Of a stretch of 34,239 nt of DNA, positions 24,142 to 31,667 are shown in pieces. Location of the stretch: assembly GCA_002400495.2 (NCBI GenBank), contig NVQL02000065.1, positions 1-34,239 of the forward strand, given 5' to 3'. The position numbers and the translations under genes are program-made. This DNA is from Alphaproteobacteria bacterium. GTDB lineage: Bacteria; Pseudomonadota; Alphaproteobacteria; Rhizobiales; OSC116. The notes below the pieces were generated by a model that was not told where the DNA came from, did no database searches, and saw only the letters and a list, made by a program, of their open reading frames with translations. The first letter of the stretch is position 1. The number at the start of each line of letters is the position of its first letter.

Positions 24142-24906
24142 ATGACCCTCGATTTTTTACCGCAATTGGCATTTGTTTATTTGCTGTTATTTGGCCGCAT
24201 CGGCGCTATTATCATGTTATTGCCAGGTTTTGGTGAAAGCTATGTATCCCCGCGTATAAGGCTTATTTTTGCCCTGTTGTTGACCTTGGTTTTATACCCG
24301 ATGTTAAATGTAAGCTTTGCATTGATACCCGAAAGTTTAAGTGGCGTGTTTATGCTGTTAATGCAGGAAGTTTTGATTGGGCTGTTTATTGGTGCGTCGG
24401 TAAAATTATTTATGAGTGCTTTGGGCATAGCGGGCATGGTGGTGGCGATGCAAACTGGCTTGGGCTCAGCCATGAGTTTTGACCCCAATCAAGGTAGCCA
24501 AGCGCCATTTTTTGCCACAATATTGAATTTGATGGCCGTGACGCTGATATTTATCACCGATTTGCATCATTTATTCTTTCGGGCGATGATTGATTCTTAT
24601 GCTTTGTTTCCGACCAATTCGAGTGAATTTTTACCGATTGGTGACTTTGCCCAAATGGCAATGGAAAGTATTTCGAGTAGTTTTTATTTGGCCATGCAAA
24701 TGTCCGCACCGTTTATATTATATGGCATTGTGTTTAATGTTTGCTTGGGCATTTTAGCCAAGCTTATGCCGCAAATTCAGATTTATTTTGTGGCAATGCC
24801 TGCCAATATCGGCATTGGCATTATATTAATGATGTTGCTGGTGGGCAGTATGGTGAGCTGGTTCTTAGATAGATTTGGCACGATGATGCTGGAGTTTGTG
24901 ATATGA
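24142..24906 (+). CDS. fliR: Flagellar type III export gate protein FliR
   Basis: 254 residues, multi-pass membrane protein. Recognised by FGRIGAIIMLLPGFGESYVS, LMQEVLIGLFIGASVKLFMS, GMVVAMQTGLGSAMSFDPNQ and FVAMPANIGIGIILMMLLVG. It forms the export gate with FliP and FliQ and interacts with FlhB, encoded downstream. It directly abuts fliQ. Confidence 0.98.
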   Translation: MTLDFLPQLAFVYLLLFGRIGAIIMLLPGFGESYVSPRIRLIFALLLTLVLYPMLNVSFALIPESLSGVFMLLMQEVLIGLFIGASVKLFMSALGIAGMVVAMQTGLGSAMSFDPNQGSQAPFFATILNLMAVTLIFITDLHHLFFRAMIDSYALFPTNSSEFLPIGDFAQMAMESISSSFYLAMQMSAPFILYGIVFNVCLGILAKLMPQIQIYFVAMPANIGIGIILMMLLVGSMVSWFLDRFGTMMLEFVI

Positions 24907-24969
24907 TATGGTACATGAAACAAATTTTTGGTTTTGCGTTTTTGGCTGAAATTCAAAAAGGAATTTTAA

Positions 24970-26034
24970 ATGGCTGAAGGTGATGATGGCGAAAAAACTG
25001 AAGAACCGACCCAGAAGAAATTAGACGATGCGTTTAAAAAAGGCGACGTTGCTAAGAGCCAAGAAGTGAATCTGTTTTTTGGTTTGTTGGCGGCTACTTT
25101 GGGGGTTTCGGCCATGTCGACAGGCATGAGCACTGATGTGGTGATGATGTTGCGCCGCTTTATTGCGATTCCACATGATATATTGGTGGATGAAGCCAGT
25201 ATTTTATTGCTGACAAAGCAAGTGTTTATGGGCGCGGGGGCGCTTATGTTTTTGCCTTTATTGTTGTTTATGGTGGCGGGTGTCATTGGCAATTTAGTGC
25301 AGCATAAACCGTTAATGACCACTGAAAAAATCAAACCAAAATTGAATAAAATCTCTTTGTTGGCGGGAGGTAAACGCCTATTTTCAAGCCAATCAATTGC
25401 TAATTTTTTAAAAGGCCTATTTAAGTTGGTGGTGGTAACCTCTTTAATTGTTTGGGCGGTATGGCCCGATAAAGAAATGCTGCGTCAGTTGATGACTACG
25501 GATTTAAACCAATTGCTTTACATTATTTTGGATATGGTGATTAAGGTTTTTATTGTGGCTTTGATTGCCATGGCGCCAATTGCTTTGGCTGATTATCTAT
25601 ACCAAAAAGCCACCTGGATGAAAAAACAGCGGATGAGCTTGAAAGAAATTAAAGACGAGCATAAGCAGATGGAAGGCGACCCACTGATTAAAGGCAAAAT
25701 TAGGCAGTTGCGGATGGAACGGGCGCGTGGGCGGATGATGGCCGAAGTGCCGAATGCCGCCGTGGTGATTACCAACCCGACCCATTATGCTGTGGCGTTG
25801 AAATATAATGATGACATGAATGTACCTGTTTGTATTGCTAAAGGTATTGATGAAGTTGCATTACGGATTCGCGAAGTGGCGAAAGATAATGATATAACGA
25901 TTGTTGAAAACCCTCCTTTGGCGCGGGCCTTATATGCCAGTGTTGAGCTTGAAGAAGTTGTACCAACGGAACATTATAAGGCGGTTGCGCAAGTCATTGG
26001 ATATGTTATGCGATTACGCCGCACTATCGGATAG
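24970..26034 (+). CDS. flhB: Flagellar export switch protein FlhB
   Basis: 354 residues. N-terminal DDGEKTEEPTQKKLDDAFKK is the FlhB signature. The membrane domain has four spans. The cytoplasmic domain has the autocleavage motif NPTH at 269-272 (VVITNPTHYAVALKY). FlhB changes export specificity from rod and hook to filament substrates after self-cleavage. The protein ends at the normal place. It is the last gene of the host cluster in this window; the next region belongs to the phage. Confidence 0.98.
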   Translation: MAEGDDGEKTEEPTQKKLDDAFKKGDVAKSQEVNLFFGLLAATLGVSAMSTGMSTDVVMMLRRFIAIPHDILVDEASILLLTKQVFMGAGALMFLPLLLFMVAGVIGNLVQHKPLMTTEKIKPKLNKISLLAGGKRLFSSQSIANFLKGLFKLVVVTSLIVWAVWPDKEMLRQLMTTDLNQLLYIILDMVIKVFIVALIAMAPIALADYLYQKATWMKKQRMSLKEIKDEHKQMEGDPLIKGKIRQLRMERARGRMMAEVPNAAVVITNPTHYAVALKYNDDMNVPVCIAKGIDEVALRIREVAKDNDITIVENPPLARALYASVELEEVVPTEHYKAVAQVIGYVMRLRRTIG

Positions 26035-26359
26035 TTAAAATATTTTCGCAACCCAATGTCTCTGCTTAAGCATATACAGGCATCTCCAGAGATTTTCTAA
26101 TACAATCCAATTAACGAACCGCTTCCGAATTCCCAATATTCAAATTGGCACATTTATTTGGATGACACAAATGGCCTTGTGACATTGGCCTAAAATAACC
26201 CTCTAGATGCCCTCAAAAGTGTCTAGAGAATTACCCTGAATATTTGTGACAGGGCACAATTTAACCTAATCAACAACTTTTTATTTAATTGCAGCACACC
26301 GATTTCGATGTGTTGTTTTAACGCGTCCATCTTGGGCGACAACTACGGAGAGACTGAGA
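26035..26359. other. Host-phage junction region without genes
   Basis: This 325-base gap contains no credible gene. It holds two similar segments beginning TTGTGACA (26177 and 26244, each followed by AAAATAACC or AATTTAACC at 14 to 15 bases). A 7-bp inverted repeat CTCTAGA/TCTAGAG (26201-26228) lies between them. A hairpin around CACACCGATTTCGATGTG is at 26295-26312. The attachment point, if any, should lie here. I could not find a convincing sigma-70 promoter for the phage operon. Confidence 0.5.
26177..26266 (+). repeat. Paired TTGTGACA repeats flanking an inverted repeat
   Basis: Copy one starts at 26177 and copy two at 26244, 67 bases apart. They share TTGTGACA and then an A/T-rich block ending TAACC. 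The CTCTAGA/TCTAGAG inverted repeat lies between them. They sit upstream of the first phage gene and may be operator sites; this is inferred from position only. Confidence 0.4.
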
Positions 26360-27931
26360 ATGAGAAATAACTATAATCTAATGTATATGGCAGACTTTTA
26401 TAAAGTATCCCATAAAGCCCAATACCCCGCCAACGTCACAAAGGTTCATTCCGTGCTGGTCGCTCGTGGTGCAAACTATAATGAGCATATCAGCAAAACA
26501 GAATTTCAATGGTTCGGCGCTAAGCTGTTTATTGAGAAGCTTGAGAGTTTCTCTGAGTGGTTCTTTAGTCTACCATATGCCGCAGCAAGTATTGAAATAG
26601 AAAAATATAAAGACTTTTTGGACGCACGATTGGGTGGCAACAACAATGTTGCTCATTGGTTTGATCTACGACTCCTCGGCCATCTCCCGCTCATCATCAA
26701 AGCTCAGCCAGAGAAAGCCATACAAGCCTTCCAAACCCCCTTAATCACTGTAGAAAATACTGATGATAACTTTGCGTGGCTCACAAGCTATATTGAGACA
26801 TCAATGCTCTCTAACGTGTGGGCTCCCTGTACAGCTGCAAACCGAAGCTGGCATATTCGGAAGTCCATTGAAGATGTCATGCAGGGTTATTCTGAAGAGG
26901 AGCTATCGGCCATTGATTTCATGGCTCATGATTTCTCTTATAGAGGCCTCCAAGGTGATGAAGCAGCAATGCTTTCAGGCTGTGGTCATCTAGCCAACTT
27001 CAAAGGCTCGGATAGCATCCCTGCTATTTTAGCTATGGAGCGAGTTTACGGTGAAATTACAGGCTTCTCAGTGCCAGCTACAGAGCATTCTGTGATGTGC
27101 GCTGGAGGTGAAGAGGATGAAGTTGAGACGTTCAAACGTATTCTCGACATTTATCCTCAGGGCATCGTTTCCGTGGTTGCAGATACATGGGATTATTATG
27201 GGATGCTGAAGAACTTAGCATCATTTAAAGATCGCATTATGGCTCGTGATGGTAAACTTGTGATTCGTCCAGATAGTGGTGATCCTGTCCATATTATTTG
27301 TGGTGATGTTTTTGAAGATTACAGTAACTATGAATTTGGACATCTGAAGGATTATCTTGCAGATATCATCTGGGACTTGGTGGCTGAAGATACTCCACAT
27401 GGTGAGGTCGGGGTTGATAGCTGGGATCTTAAATTCAAGCATAATGGTAAATATTATGTAGCTAGCGCATCGGTTGAATTTGATCGCCATGATAAGCAAT
27501 ACTATTATCTGGAGAATGTGTGTGTTGATGAAATTGAAGAAATATCTCCTACCCCAGAACAGCAGGGCTCTCTAGAAATCCTCGACAGCATCTTCGGCCA
27601 CACTTTAGACAGCGCGGGACTGAAGGTCTTAGATTCCCACATTGGCCTCATTTATGGTGATGGGATGAACCAAGAGCGTATCAAGAAAATGCTAGCGGCC
27701 ATGATTGCGAAAGGCTACAGCCCTCTCAATATTGTCTTTGGTGTTGGTGCTTACACATATCAATTGACCACCCGTGATGAGCTCGGATTTGCCTTTAAAG
27801 CAACCGCAGTTGAAATCGATGGTGAATGGGTTTCTATCCAGAAGAATCCTAAGACTGACGTTAGCAAAAAATCATTAACTGGCCGCTTTGATGGCGCAGA
27901 TATGGAGGTTATCTTTAATGGGAAATCCTAG
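26360..27931 (+). CDS. nadV: Nicotinamide phosphoribosyltransferase (NAMPT/NadV) homolog
   Basis: 523 residues. NAMPT makes nicotinamide mononucleotide from nicotinamide and PRPP; related phage enzymes may use ADP-ribose pyrophosphate instead and make NAD+ directly. Visible active-site residues by family comparison are Tyr14 (ADFYKVSHKAQYP), Phe192 and Arg195 (HDFSYRG), Asp218 (FKGSDSIP), the catalytic His243 (VPATEHSV), and Arg303/Asp305 (VIRPDSGDP). The C-terminal signatures IYGDGMNQERI, FGVGAYTYQLTTRDELGF and KTDVSKKSLTGR are also present. A segment of about 50 residues (350-400) with KYYVASASVEFDRHDKQYYY is longer than in human NAMPT. The start is preceded by GGAGAG. It overlaps the next gene by 14 bases and leads the phage operon. 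Which of the two substrates it uses cannot be told. Confidence 0.93.
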   Translation: MRNNYNLMYMADFYKVSHKAQYPANVTKVHSVLVARGANYNEHISKTEFQWFGAKLFIEKLESFSEWFFSLPYAAASIEIEKYKDFLDARLGGNNNVAHWFDLRLLGHLPLIIKAQPEKAIQAFQTPLITVENTDDNFAWLTSYIETSMLSNVWAPCTAANRSWHIRKSIEDVMQGYSEEELSAIDFMAHDFSYRGLQGDEAAMLSGCGHLANFKGSDSIPAILAMERVYGEITGFSVPATEHSVMCAGGEEDEVETFKRILDIYPQGIVSVVADTWDYYGMLKNLASFKDRIMARDGKLVIRPDSGDPVHIICGDVFEDYSNYEFGHLKDYLADIIWDLVAEDTPHGEVGVDSWDLKFKHNGKYYVASASVEFDRHDKQYYYLENVCVDEIEEISPTPEQQGSLEILDSIFGHTLDSAGLKVLDSHIGLIYGDGMNQERIKKMLAAMIAKGYSPLNIVFGVGAYTYQLTTRDELGFAFKATAVEIDGEWVSIQKNPKTDVSKKSLTGRFDGADMEVIFNGKS

Positions 27932-28322
27932 CTATGAAAATGATAATAAGCTAGCGGTTGAAAGGCTGCTGGCTGACTACTGGACTCACGGTAAATTGAT
28001 AGTGGCTGTGGATTTTGATAACACAATTCATGATTTTCATAATCAAACCTTAAATTTCTCTGGAGTCATTGATTGCATAATCAGATGTCTCAGTAACCAG
28101 TTTGAAGTTTATATGTTCACTGCGAGTAATGATGTCACCACGATAAATCGTACATGGTCTCGTATCTTTGGTGCGCTTCCAACTATCAACGAGTCTTCTT
28201 TAGATGCCACTTTCAATTCCCGCAAACCCTACTATTCAATCCTTTTGGATGATCGGGCAGGGCTCCCAAGTGCTCTCCAGCAACTCAACGCAGTTTTAGA
28301 TGAAATAGAAAAGGATAATTAA
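27918..28322 (+). CDS. HAD-like phosphatase, phage
   Basis: 134 residues from the ATG at 27918, with GGAGG 9 bases upstream. It starts inside the end of the NAMPT gene. HAD-fold motifs are visible: motif I VAVDFDNTIHDF (Asp32 and Asp34), motif II MFTASND (68-72), a possible motif III Lys103 and motif IV LLDDRAG (Asp111 and Asp112). It is a minimal HAD without a cap domain. Translational coupling between the NAMPT and PRPP-synthetase-like genes suggests a step in the same nucleotide pathway, for example removal of a phosphate from a nicotinamide nucleotide or a sugar phosphate. This is inference, and the substrate is unknown. Confidence 0.75.
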   Translation: MGNPSYENDNKLAVERLLADYWTHGKLIVAVDFDNTIHDFHNQTLNFSGVIDCIIRCLSNQFEVYMFTASNDVTTINRTWSRIFGALPTINESSLDATFNSRKPYYSILLDDRAGLPSALQQLNAVLDEIEKDN

Positions 28323-29018
28323 ATGGGCATGTTTAAATATTATAAGCGTGGCAAGGGAGAGCTAGATACGTCTAACTTTCCTGATCTGCTTGAGGAGCGC
28401 ATCATAACTATTGATGTGCTGGACGAGAAAACGTTTATGTCGCTACTGGCTTTTAAAACTTGGTCAGGTCTTGATGGCTCAACTCGGCATGAGTTTACTG
28501 TCACCATAAGAGGTTACGTGGCTCACTTGCGGGGGGATAAGGATGAGTTTCCTGTGAGTGAATTATATGAGAGATATCTTCAAGGTTTCTATTTCAAGTG
28601 TCTGCAAATCCAGCATGAGAGCACAGGGATAATTTCTTCTAACACGATTTCTCCTCTAGAAATAACAGAGCAGCTATCAGATGTCCATTATGCTGCGCCT
28701 TTATTTATCGGTGCAGATGGCTCAGTTAACAAGTTTTTCTACCATGAGCATGCTGCTGCAATTAAAAATCGCACACAGGGCAAAGTGGTTTCTTTAGATC
28801 TATATCTCAAAGATCTTGGGGAGAATAAGACAAACCGCGATTTCATTATCGTGGATGATATTTTAGGCGCTGGAGCAACGGTTAAGCTTCTTGTAGATGT
28901 CATTCGCAGAGCTGGCTACACAAACCCAATCCATCTCTGGGTGCAATACAACGAGGGCATACATAGCGATACTTTTCTTGATCAATTCAAATCATCCTAC
29001 ATCGGCCAAGAAATCTAA
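28323..29018 (+). CDS. PRPP-synthetase-like phosphoribosyltransferase-fold protein
   Basis: 231 residues, starting directly after the HAD stop. The C-terminal part has the PRPP-binding loop DFIIVDDILGAGATVKLLVD (residues 173-192, loop 178-186) and then HLWVQYNEGIHSD, the order of ribose-phosphate pyrophosphokinase. The N-terminal part has TIRGYVAHLRGDKDEFPVSE, which resembles the Tyr/Arg/Asp block of that family, but it is divergent and shorter than usual (about 290-310). In phage NAD+ systems, such homologs make either PRPP for NAMPT or ADP-ribose pyrophosphate for a NAMPT-like transferase. Its place beside a NAMPT homolog supports one of these roles. The exact reaction is not known from sequence. 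Confidence 0.75.
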   Translation: MGMFKYYKRGKGELDTSNFPDLLEERIITIDVLDEKTFMSLLAFKTWSGLDGSTRHEFTVTIRGYVAHLRGDKDEFPVSELYERYLQGFYFKCLQIQHESTGIISSNTISPLEITEQLSDVHYAAPLFIGADGSVNKFFYHEHAAAIKNRTQGKVVSLDLYLKDLGENKTNRDFIIVDDILGAGATVKLLVDVIRRAGYTNPIHLWVQYNEGIHSDTFLDQFKSSYIGQEI

Positions 29019-29029
29019 GGAGCCAGCTT

Positions 29030-29635
29030 ATGTACCAAACCATACAAATGATGAAAGTCGAGGGCTATCCGCATGTTGTAGACCAAGGATATACCCTCAG
29101 ATCTCTCAAGGGGCTCTTAGGACGCATCTCCCGCGCTCTGTGGTGGGCTCTGGGGAAACTCAAGGCGCTCCAACCCCTGTCCATAACTCAAGAATACATC
29201 AGATATGAGCCTGTCCACCAAGACAATCTCATGGAGGAATTTCGAGAGCAGTATTGGCACTTGTTAGGCCGTGGGCTTCGCGCAGATGAACTATGCCTTA
29301 TCTGTGGCGTAGAGGATTTCAACAAACTGATAGCAGATCAGGAGGTGCACCGAAGTCGCAGCTTCACACTACCTATAGGTGATCTTCATTATGGCTTTAG
29401 AGGCTTTCGTGGAACTATTGAAGGCATTCAAGTTCATGTTGTGCCACATCTCAGAGGTTATGCAATCATTGAGAAATCATTGGGAGAAAACCAGAGCAAA
29501 CCTAAAGTTAATCAGAAGCGAGAAATAAATGACTTTTCAAGAGCACCTAGAGCCCCTTTGGATTATCGGGGTGTCGGTGATCCTCATAGAGATCGGGATA
29601 TGCTACCTTTTATGGAGGCACATTCGACCACCTAA
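29030..29635 (+). CDS. Phage protein of unknown function
   Basis: 201 residues with AAGGAG 8 bases before its ATG, the best ribosome binding site in the region. The protein has a basic N-terminal third with KGLLGRISRALWWALGKLKA, a middle with charged helices and two Cys (ADELCLICGVEDF), and a basic, disordered C-terminal tail. No catalytic motif or known family is visible. It follows the PRPP-synthetase-like gene by 11 bases, so it is in the same operon and could be part of the NAD+ cassette or a separate early protein. Confidence 0.7.
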   Translation: MYQTIQMMKVEGYPHVVDQGYTLRSLKGLLGRISRALWWALGKLKALQPLSITQEYIRYEPVHQDNLMEEFREQYWHLLGRGLRADELCLICGVEDFNKLIADQEVHRSRSFTLPIGDLHYGFRGFRGTIEGIQVHVVPHLRGYAIIEKSLGENQSKPKVNQKREINDFSRAPRAPLDYRGVGDPHRDRDMLPFMEAHSTT

Positions 29636-29680
29636 ATCACCGCTTAATTTGACCCCAAAACATCGGAATCGAGGACTTAA

Positions 29681-29854
29681 ATGAGTTCCTACGCAGAAGC
29701 CTTAAGAAACCAATCCAAACAACAAAAACTCAAGAAAGTCAGAGATGCCGCCAATGCAATTGCAGAGGGTCGCAGAGCTGGCTTCAGATTAATCCAAGGA
29801 GGATTAAAAGAGAATGACAACACATCAACGTTACAAAGCACCACACGCACCTAA
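29681..29854 (+). CDS. Small phage protein (57 residues)
   Basis: Begins MSSYAEALRNQSKQQKLKKV and continues with a basic helix and NAIAEGRRAGFRLIQGGLKE. GAGGA lies 6 bases before the ATG. It overlaps the next gene by 41 bases in another frame. Being basic and helical, it may bind nucleic acid, but no family is recognised. The coding call rests on the ribosome binding site, composition and fit between neighbours. Confidence 0.5.
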   Translation: MSSYAEALRNQSKQQKLKKVRDAANAIAEGRRAGFRLIQGGLKENDNTSTLQSTTRT

Positions 29855-30002
29855 AGGCACACCACAGAGCCGCAAGACATTCCGAAGTGTTCTAGCTCGG
29901 GCAGTGTCTCGCAAGCTGCATCCTGATCTGATCGCTTCAGCTAAGGCTGGGATGCTTTCTAAAGCGGCCGCTTTTGGGTTTCATCCTACCCGCTCAGTTT
30001 AA
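29814..30002 (+). CDS. Small basic phage protein (62 residues)
   Basis: ATG at 29814, preceded by AAGGAGG about 11 bases upstream. The protein is rich in Arg, Lys and Ala (SRKTFRSVLARAVSRKLHPD). It overlaps the end of the 57-residue gene by 41 bases. Both frames look plausible, and the strong ribosome binding site favours this one. No function is suggested by sequence. Confidence 0.55.
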   Translation: MTTHQRYKAPHAPKGTPQSRKTFRSVLARAVSRKLHPDLIASAKAGMLSKAAAFGFHPTRSV

Positions 30003-30054
30003 ATCCAACACCTCGGAAACGATTTCCTAATATTAATTGAAAGTACTGAATATC

Positions 30055-30375
30055 ATGACACAAACTAATCTATTGCGCTCAGAAGACATCTTTGATTGCG
30101 GCCAGAGATTACCTCTAGAAGCCCTCTCTAGCTCCCTCCCAGCAATCCTTTTTGTGGACATTGAGGGGCAAGTAGGGGGATGTGCAAGACCTTCTTATGA
30201 AGCCTTAAGATCTGAGAATAAATCCCTCCGATTGAGGCTCAAGATTGCTGAAGACTTAGCTGAAATGTACTGCCAAGGCTGGCTCAATGCTGCTGATGAT
30301 GCAGAGGGTCTTGAGGAGAAGCTTCATAGTGTTGAGGTGGCTCTAACTGCTGATCTTGTTGGGGAGGTGAACTGA
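30055..30375 (+). CDS. Phage protein of unknown function (106 residues)
   Basis: The ATG at 30055 (MTQTNLLRSEDIFDCG) is taken as the start; an upstream TTG in the same frame is less likely. The C-terminal half is a helix with ARPSYEALRSENKSLRLRLK and GLEEKLHSVEVAL, the style of a short coiled coil. The ribosome binding site is weak. It ends 1 base before the next gene start and is followed by a coiled-coil protein, suggesting the two may work together. Confidence 0.6.
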   Translation: MTQTNLLRSEDIFDCGQRLPLEALSSSLPAILFVDIEGQVGGCARPSYEALRSENKSLRLRLKIAEDLAEMYCQGWLNAADDAEGLEEKLHSVEVALTADLVGEVN

Positions 30376-30376
30376 T

Positions 30377-31066
30377 ATGCCTTTCGCACAAATGTATGGA
30401 GAGATTTTGGATTTTCGGGTCAAAGTACAGGAGCAGCACTTAGCTCTTGAAGAAAAAGACGAGAGATTAGCTAAAGCTGGTCTCGAGATTGATCGGCTGA
30501 AGGTTGCCAATGGAGCTCTTGCGGAACAGGTCAAAAACTATAAAGACCTCTTCGATAACATGGCAACTTCTCCAGCAGATTATTCAGAGTTAGAGAAGCG
30601 CCTACAGCGACTAGCTGTTAGCTCCTGTGAAGAGGCAGGAGAGTATAAAAAAGTTATTGAAGCTCTAAATGACATCATCATCACACAGAATGATCAGGTT
30701 ATCACAGCTGAAGAGCAGCTAAAGATCCAAACCCAGATAGCTGAAGATGCTGTTCAGAAGCGCATTGAGGTTGAGGAAAAGCATCAAGCATGGAAAACCC
30801 GTTCTCTTGTACTCGGCTACGGAGGCATCCCAGAGGGCTTCAAACTCTTCGGGAAAACTGTAGATGAGCTTAAGACATGCGTAGACACTGTGGAGCAAAT
30901 GAACAGTGTGCTTAAGATGGCTGGTGCGTTGAAAGAGCATTGTGAGCGATCTGGAAAGGCCAAGGAAGAAGCCTGTAAACTTTCACTTTCGGGCGGTCTC
31001 AAAATGGGTGAGATGATTCTACCACCCCGCGTAGGTAAAGGAATTACATCATTCCCAACTATCTAG
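30377..31066 (+). CDS. Coiled-coil phage protein of unknown function
   Basis: 229 residues with GGAGG about 9 bases before the ATG. Nearly the whole N-terminal 170 residues are coiled coil (LALEEKDERLAKAGLEIDRL, EYKKVIEALNDIIITQNDQV, AVQKRIEVEEKHQAWK). The C-terminal part has TVEQMNSVLKMAGALKEH and ends with a Gly/Pro-containing tail. It may be structural or bind another protein. No enzymatic motif is visible. Its stop is followed by the SD-masking hairpin of the next small gene. Confidence 0.7.
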   Translation: MPFAQMYGEILDFRVKVQEQHLALEEKDERLAKAGLEIDRLKVANGALAEQVKNYKDLFDNMATSPADYSELEKRLQRLAVSSCEEAGEYKKVIEALNDIIITQNDQVITAEEQLKIQTQIAEDAVQKRIEVEEKHQAWKTRSLVLGYGGIPEGFKLFGKTVDELKTCVDTVEQMNSVLKMAGALKEHCERSGKAKEEACKLSLSGGLKMGEMILPPRVGKGITSFPTI

Positions 31067-31107
31067 CAGTATCTCAGAACGTTTTCACTAAGAAAAACTT
31101 CACTTTC

Positions 31108-31143
31108 ATCCCTCCGAAGAACTTACGCCAAGCTCGGAGGGAT
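31108..31143 (+). promoter_or_regulatory. 10-bp hairpin masking the ribosome binding site of the 44-residue gene
   Basis: ATCCCTCCGA (31108-31117) and TCGGAGGGAT (31134-31143) pair perfectly with a 16-base loop. GGAGG in the 3' arm is the ribosome binding site of the ATG at 31150, so translation would be blocked until the hairpin opens. There is no T run, so it is not a simple terminator, although an attenuator is possible. The gap 31067-31149 otherwise holds no gene. Confidence 0.7.
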
Positions 31144-31149
31144 CTTCAT

Positions 31150-31284
31150 ATGTACCTCAGAATGCTCAAGAACCTCATCATGAAAGCCCCAGACCTCTCT
31201 TCAGAGATCTACAGGCAGATTAAGACATTCTGTGAGGGCTCTATAGCTCAACTTAGACTTCTAATTCAAGTAAGGATATTTTAG
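31150..31284 (+). CDS. Small phage protein (44 residues), hairpin-controlled
   Basis: ATG at 31150 with GGAGG 9 bases upstream, inside the hairpin 31108-31143. Begins MYLRMLKNLIMKAPD and has a second amphipathic part (EIYRQIKTFCEGS, IAQLRLLIQVRIF). It is basic and partly amphipathic, and 2 bases separate it from the next start. Length and clean context suggest a real small gene, but no family is recognised. Confidence 0.5.
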   Translation: MYLRMLKNLIMKAPDLSSEIYRQIKTFCEGSIAQLRLLIQVRIF

Positions 31285-31286
31285 AT

Positions 31287-31583
31287 ATGAATAACCAATT
31301 CCCAACACACGCACTTGTTCCTCTTGCAGAGTTTCAGGCCTTTTCGGATGTCTGTTTAGGCAAGAAATCTGAACCAGTATCAGGTGCTCGTGCAGATCTT
31401 ATAGTCGTGGATGATATCTCACCGAAGCTCACCTATCAAGTCATCTCAGCGGACACTCCAGATGAGCTTGAAGAGGTCGTTAACGCCAACTTAGATCACG
31501 GCTGGCAGCTCCAAGGGGGCATCTGTAGTGAACCTTTAGGTGATTTCATGCAAGCTATGACAAAAAAGGAGATGGTTCAATGA
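31287..31583 (+). CDS. DUF1737-domain phage protein
   Basis: 98 residues. The second half, TYQVISADTPDELEEVVNAN then LDHGWQLQGG and FMQAMTK, is a clear DUF1737 pattern (a short domain of unknown function whose hallmark is GW-x-GG and QAM). The start has AAGGA upstream. The N-terminal half has no motif. The stop overlaps the next gene (ATGA-type overlap), so the two are translationally coupled. Confidence 0.8.
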   Translation: MNNQFPTHALVPLAEFQAFSDVCLGKKSEPVSGARADLIVVDDISPKLTYQVISADTPDELEEVVNANLDHGWQLQGGICSEPLGDFMQAMTKKEMVQ

Positions 31584-31663
31584 TGCAACTTATAATTGTA
31601 TATTTAGGTTCTACCTCATTCTTATCCGCAGTTGCTTGGGCAGCTCTCACATCAGAGGAATGA
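31580..31663 (+). CDS. Very small membrane peptide (27 residues)
   Basis: ATG at 31580, overlapping the previous stop, with AAGGAG 8 bases upstream. The peptide is MMQLIIVYLGSTSFLSAVAW followed by AALTSEE: one hydrophobic span with a short charged end. It is 4 bases before the next start. The position, strong ribosome binding site and single span support a real membrane peptide, but length makes this uncertain. Small membrane peptides in phage early regions may affect the host envelope or superinfection. Confidence 0.5.
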   Translation: MMQLIIVYLGSTSFLSAVAWAALTSEE

Positions 31664-31667
31664 TCTC

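Noticed and set aside
26177..26266. TTGTGACA repeats as -35 boxes of phage promoters
   Set aside because: Neither copy has a convincing -10 sequence 16 to 18 bases downstream, so they are listed only as repeats.
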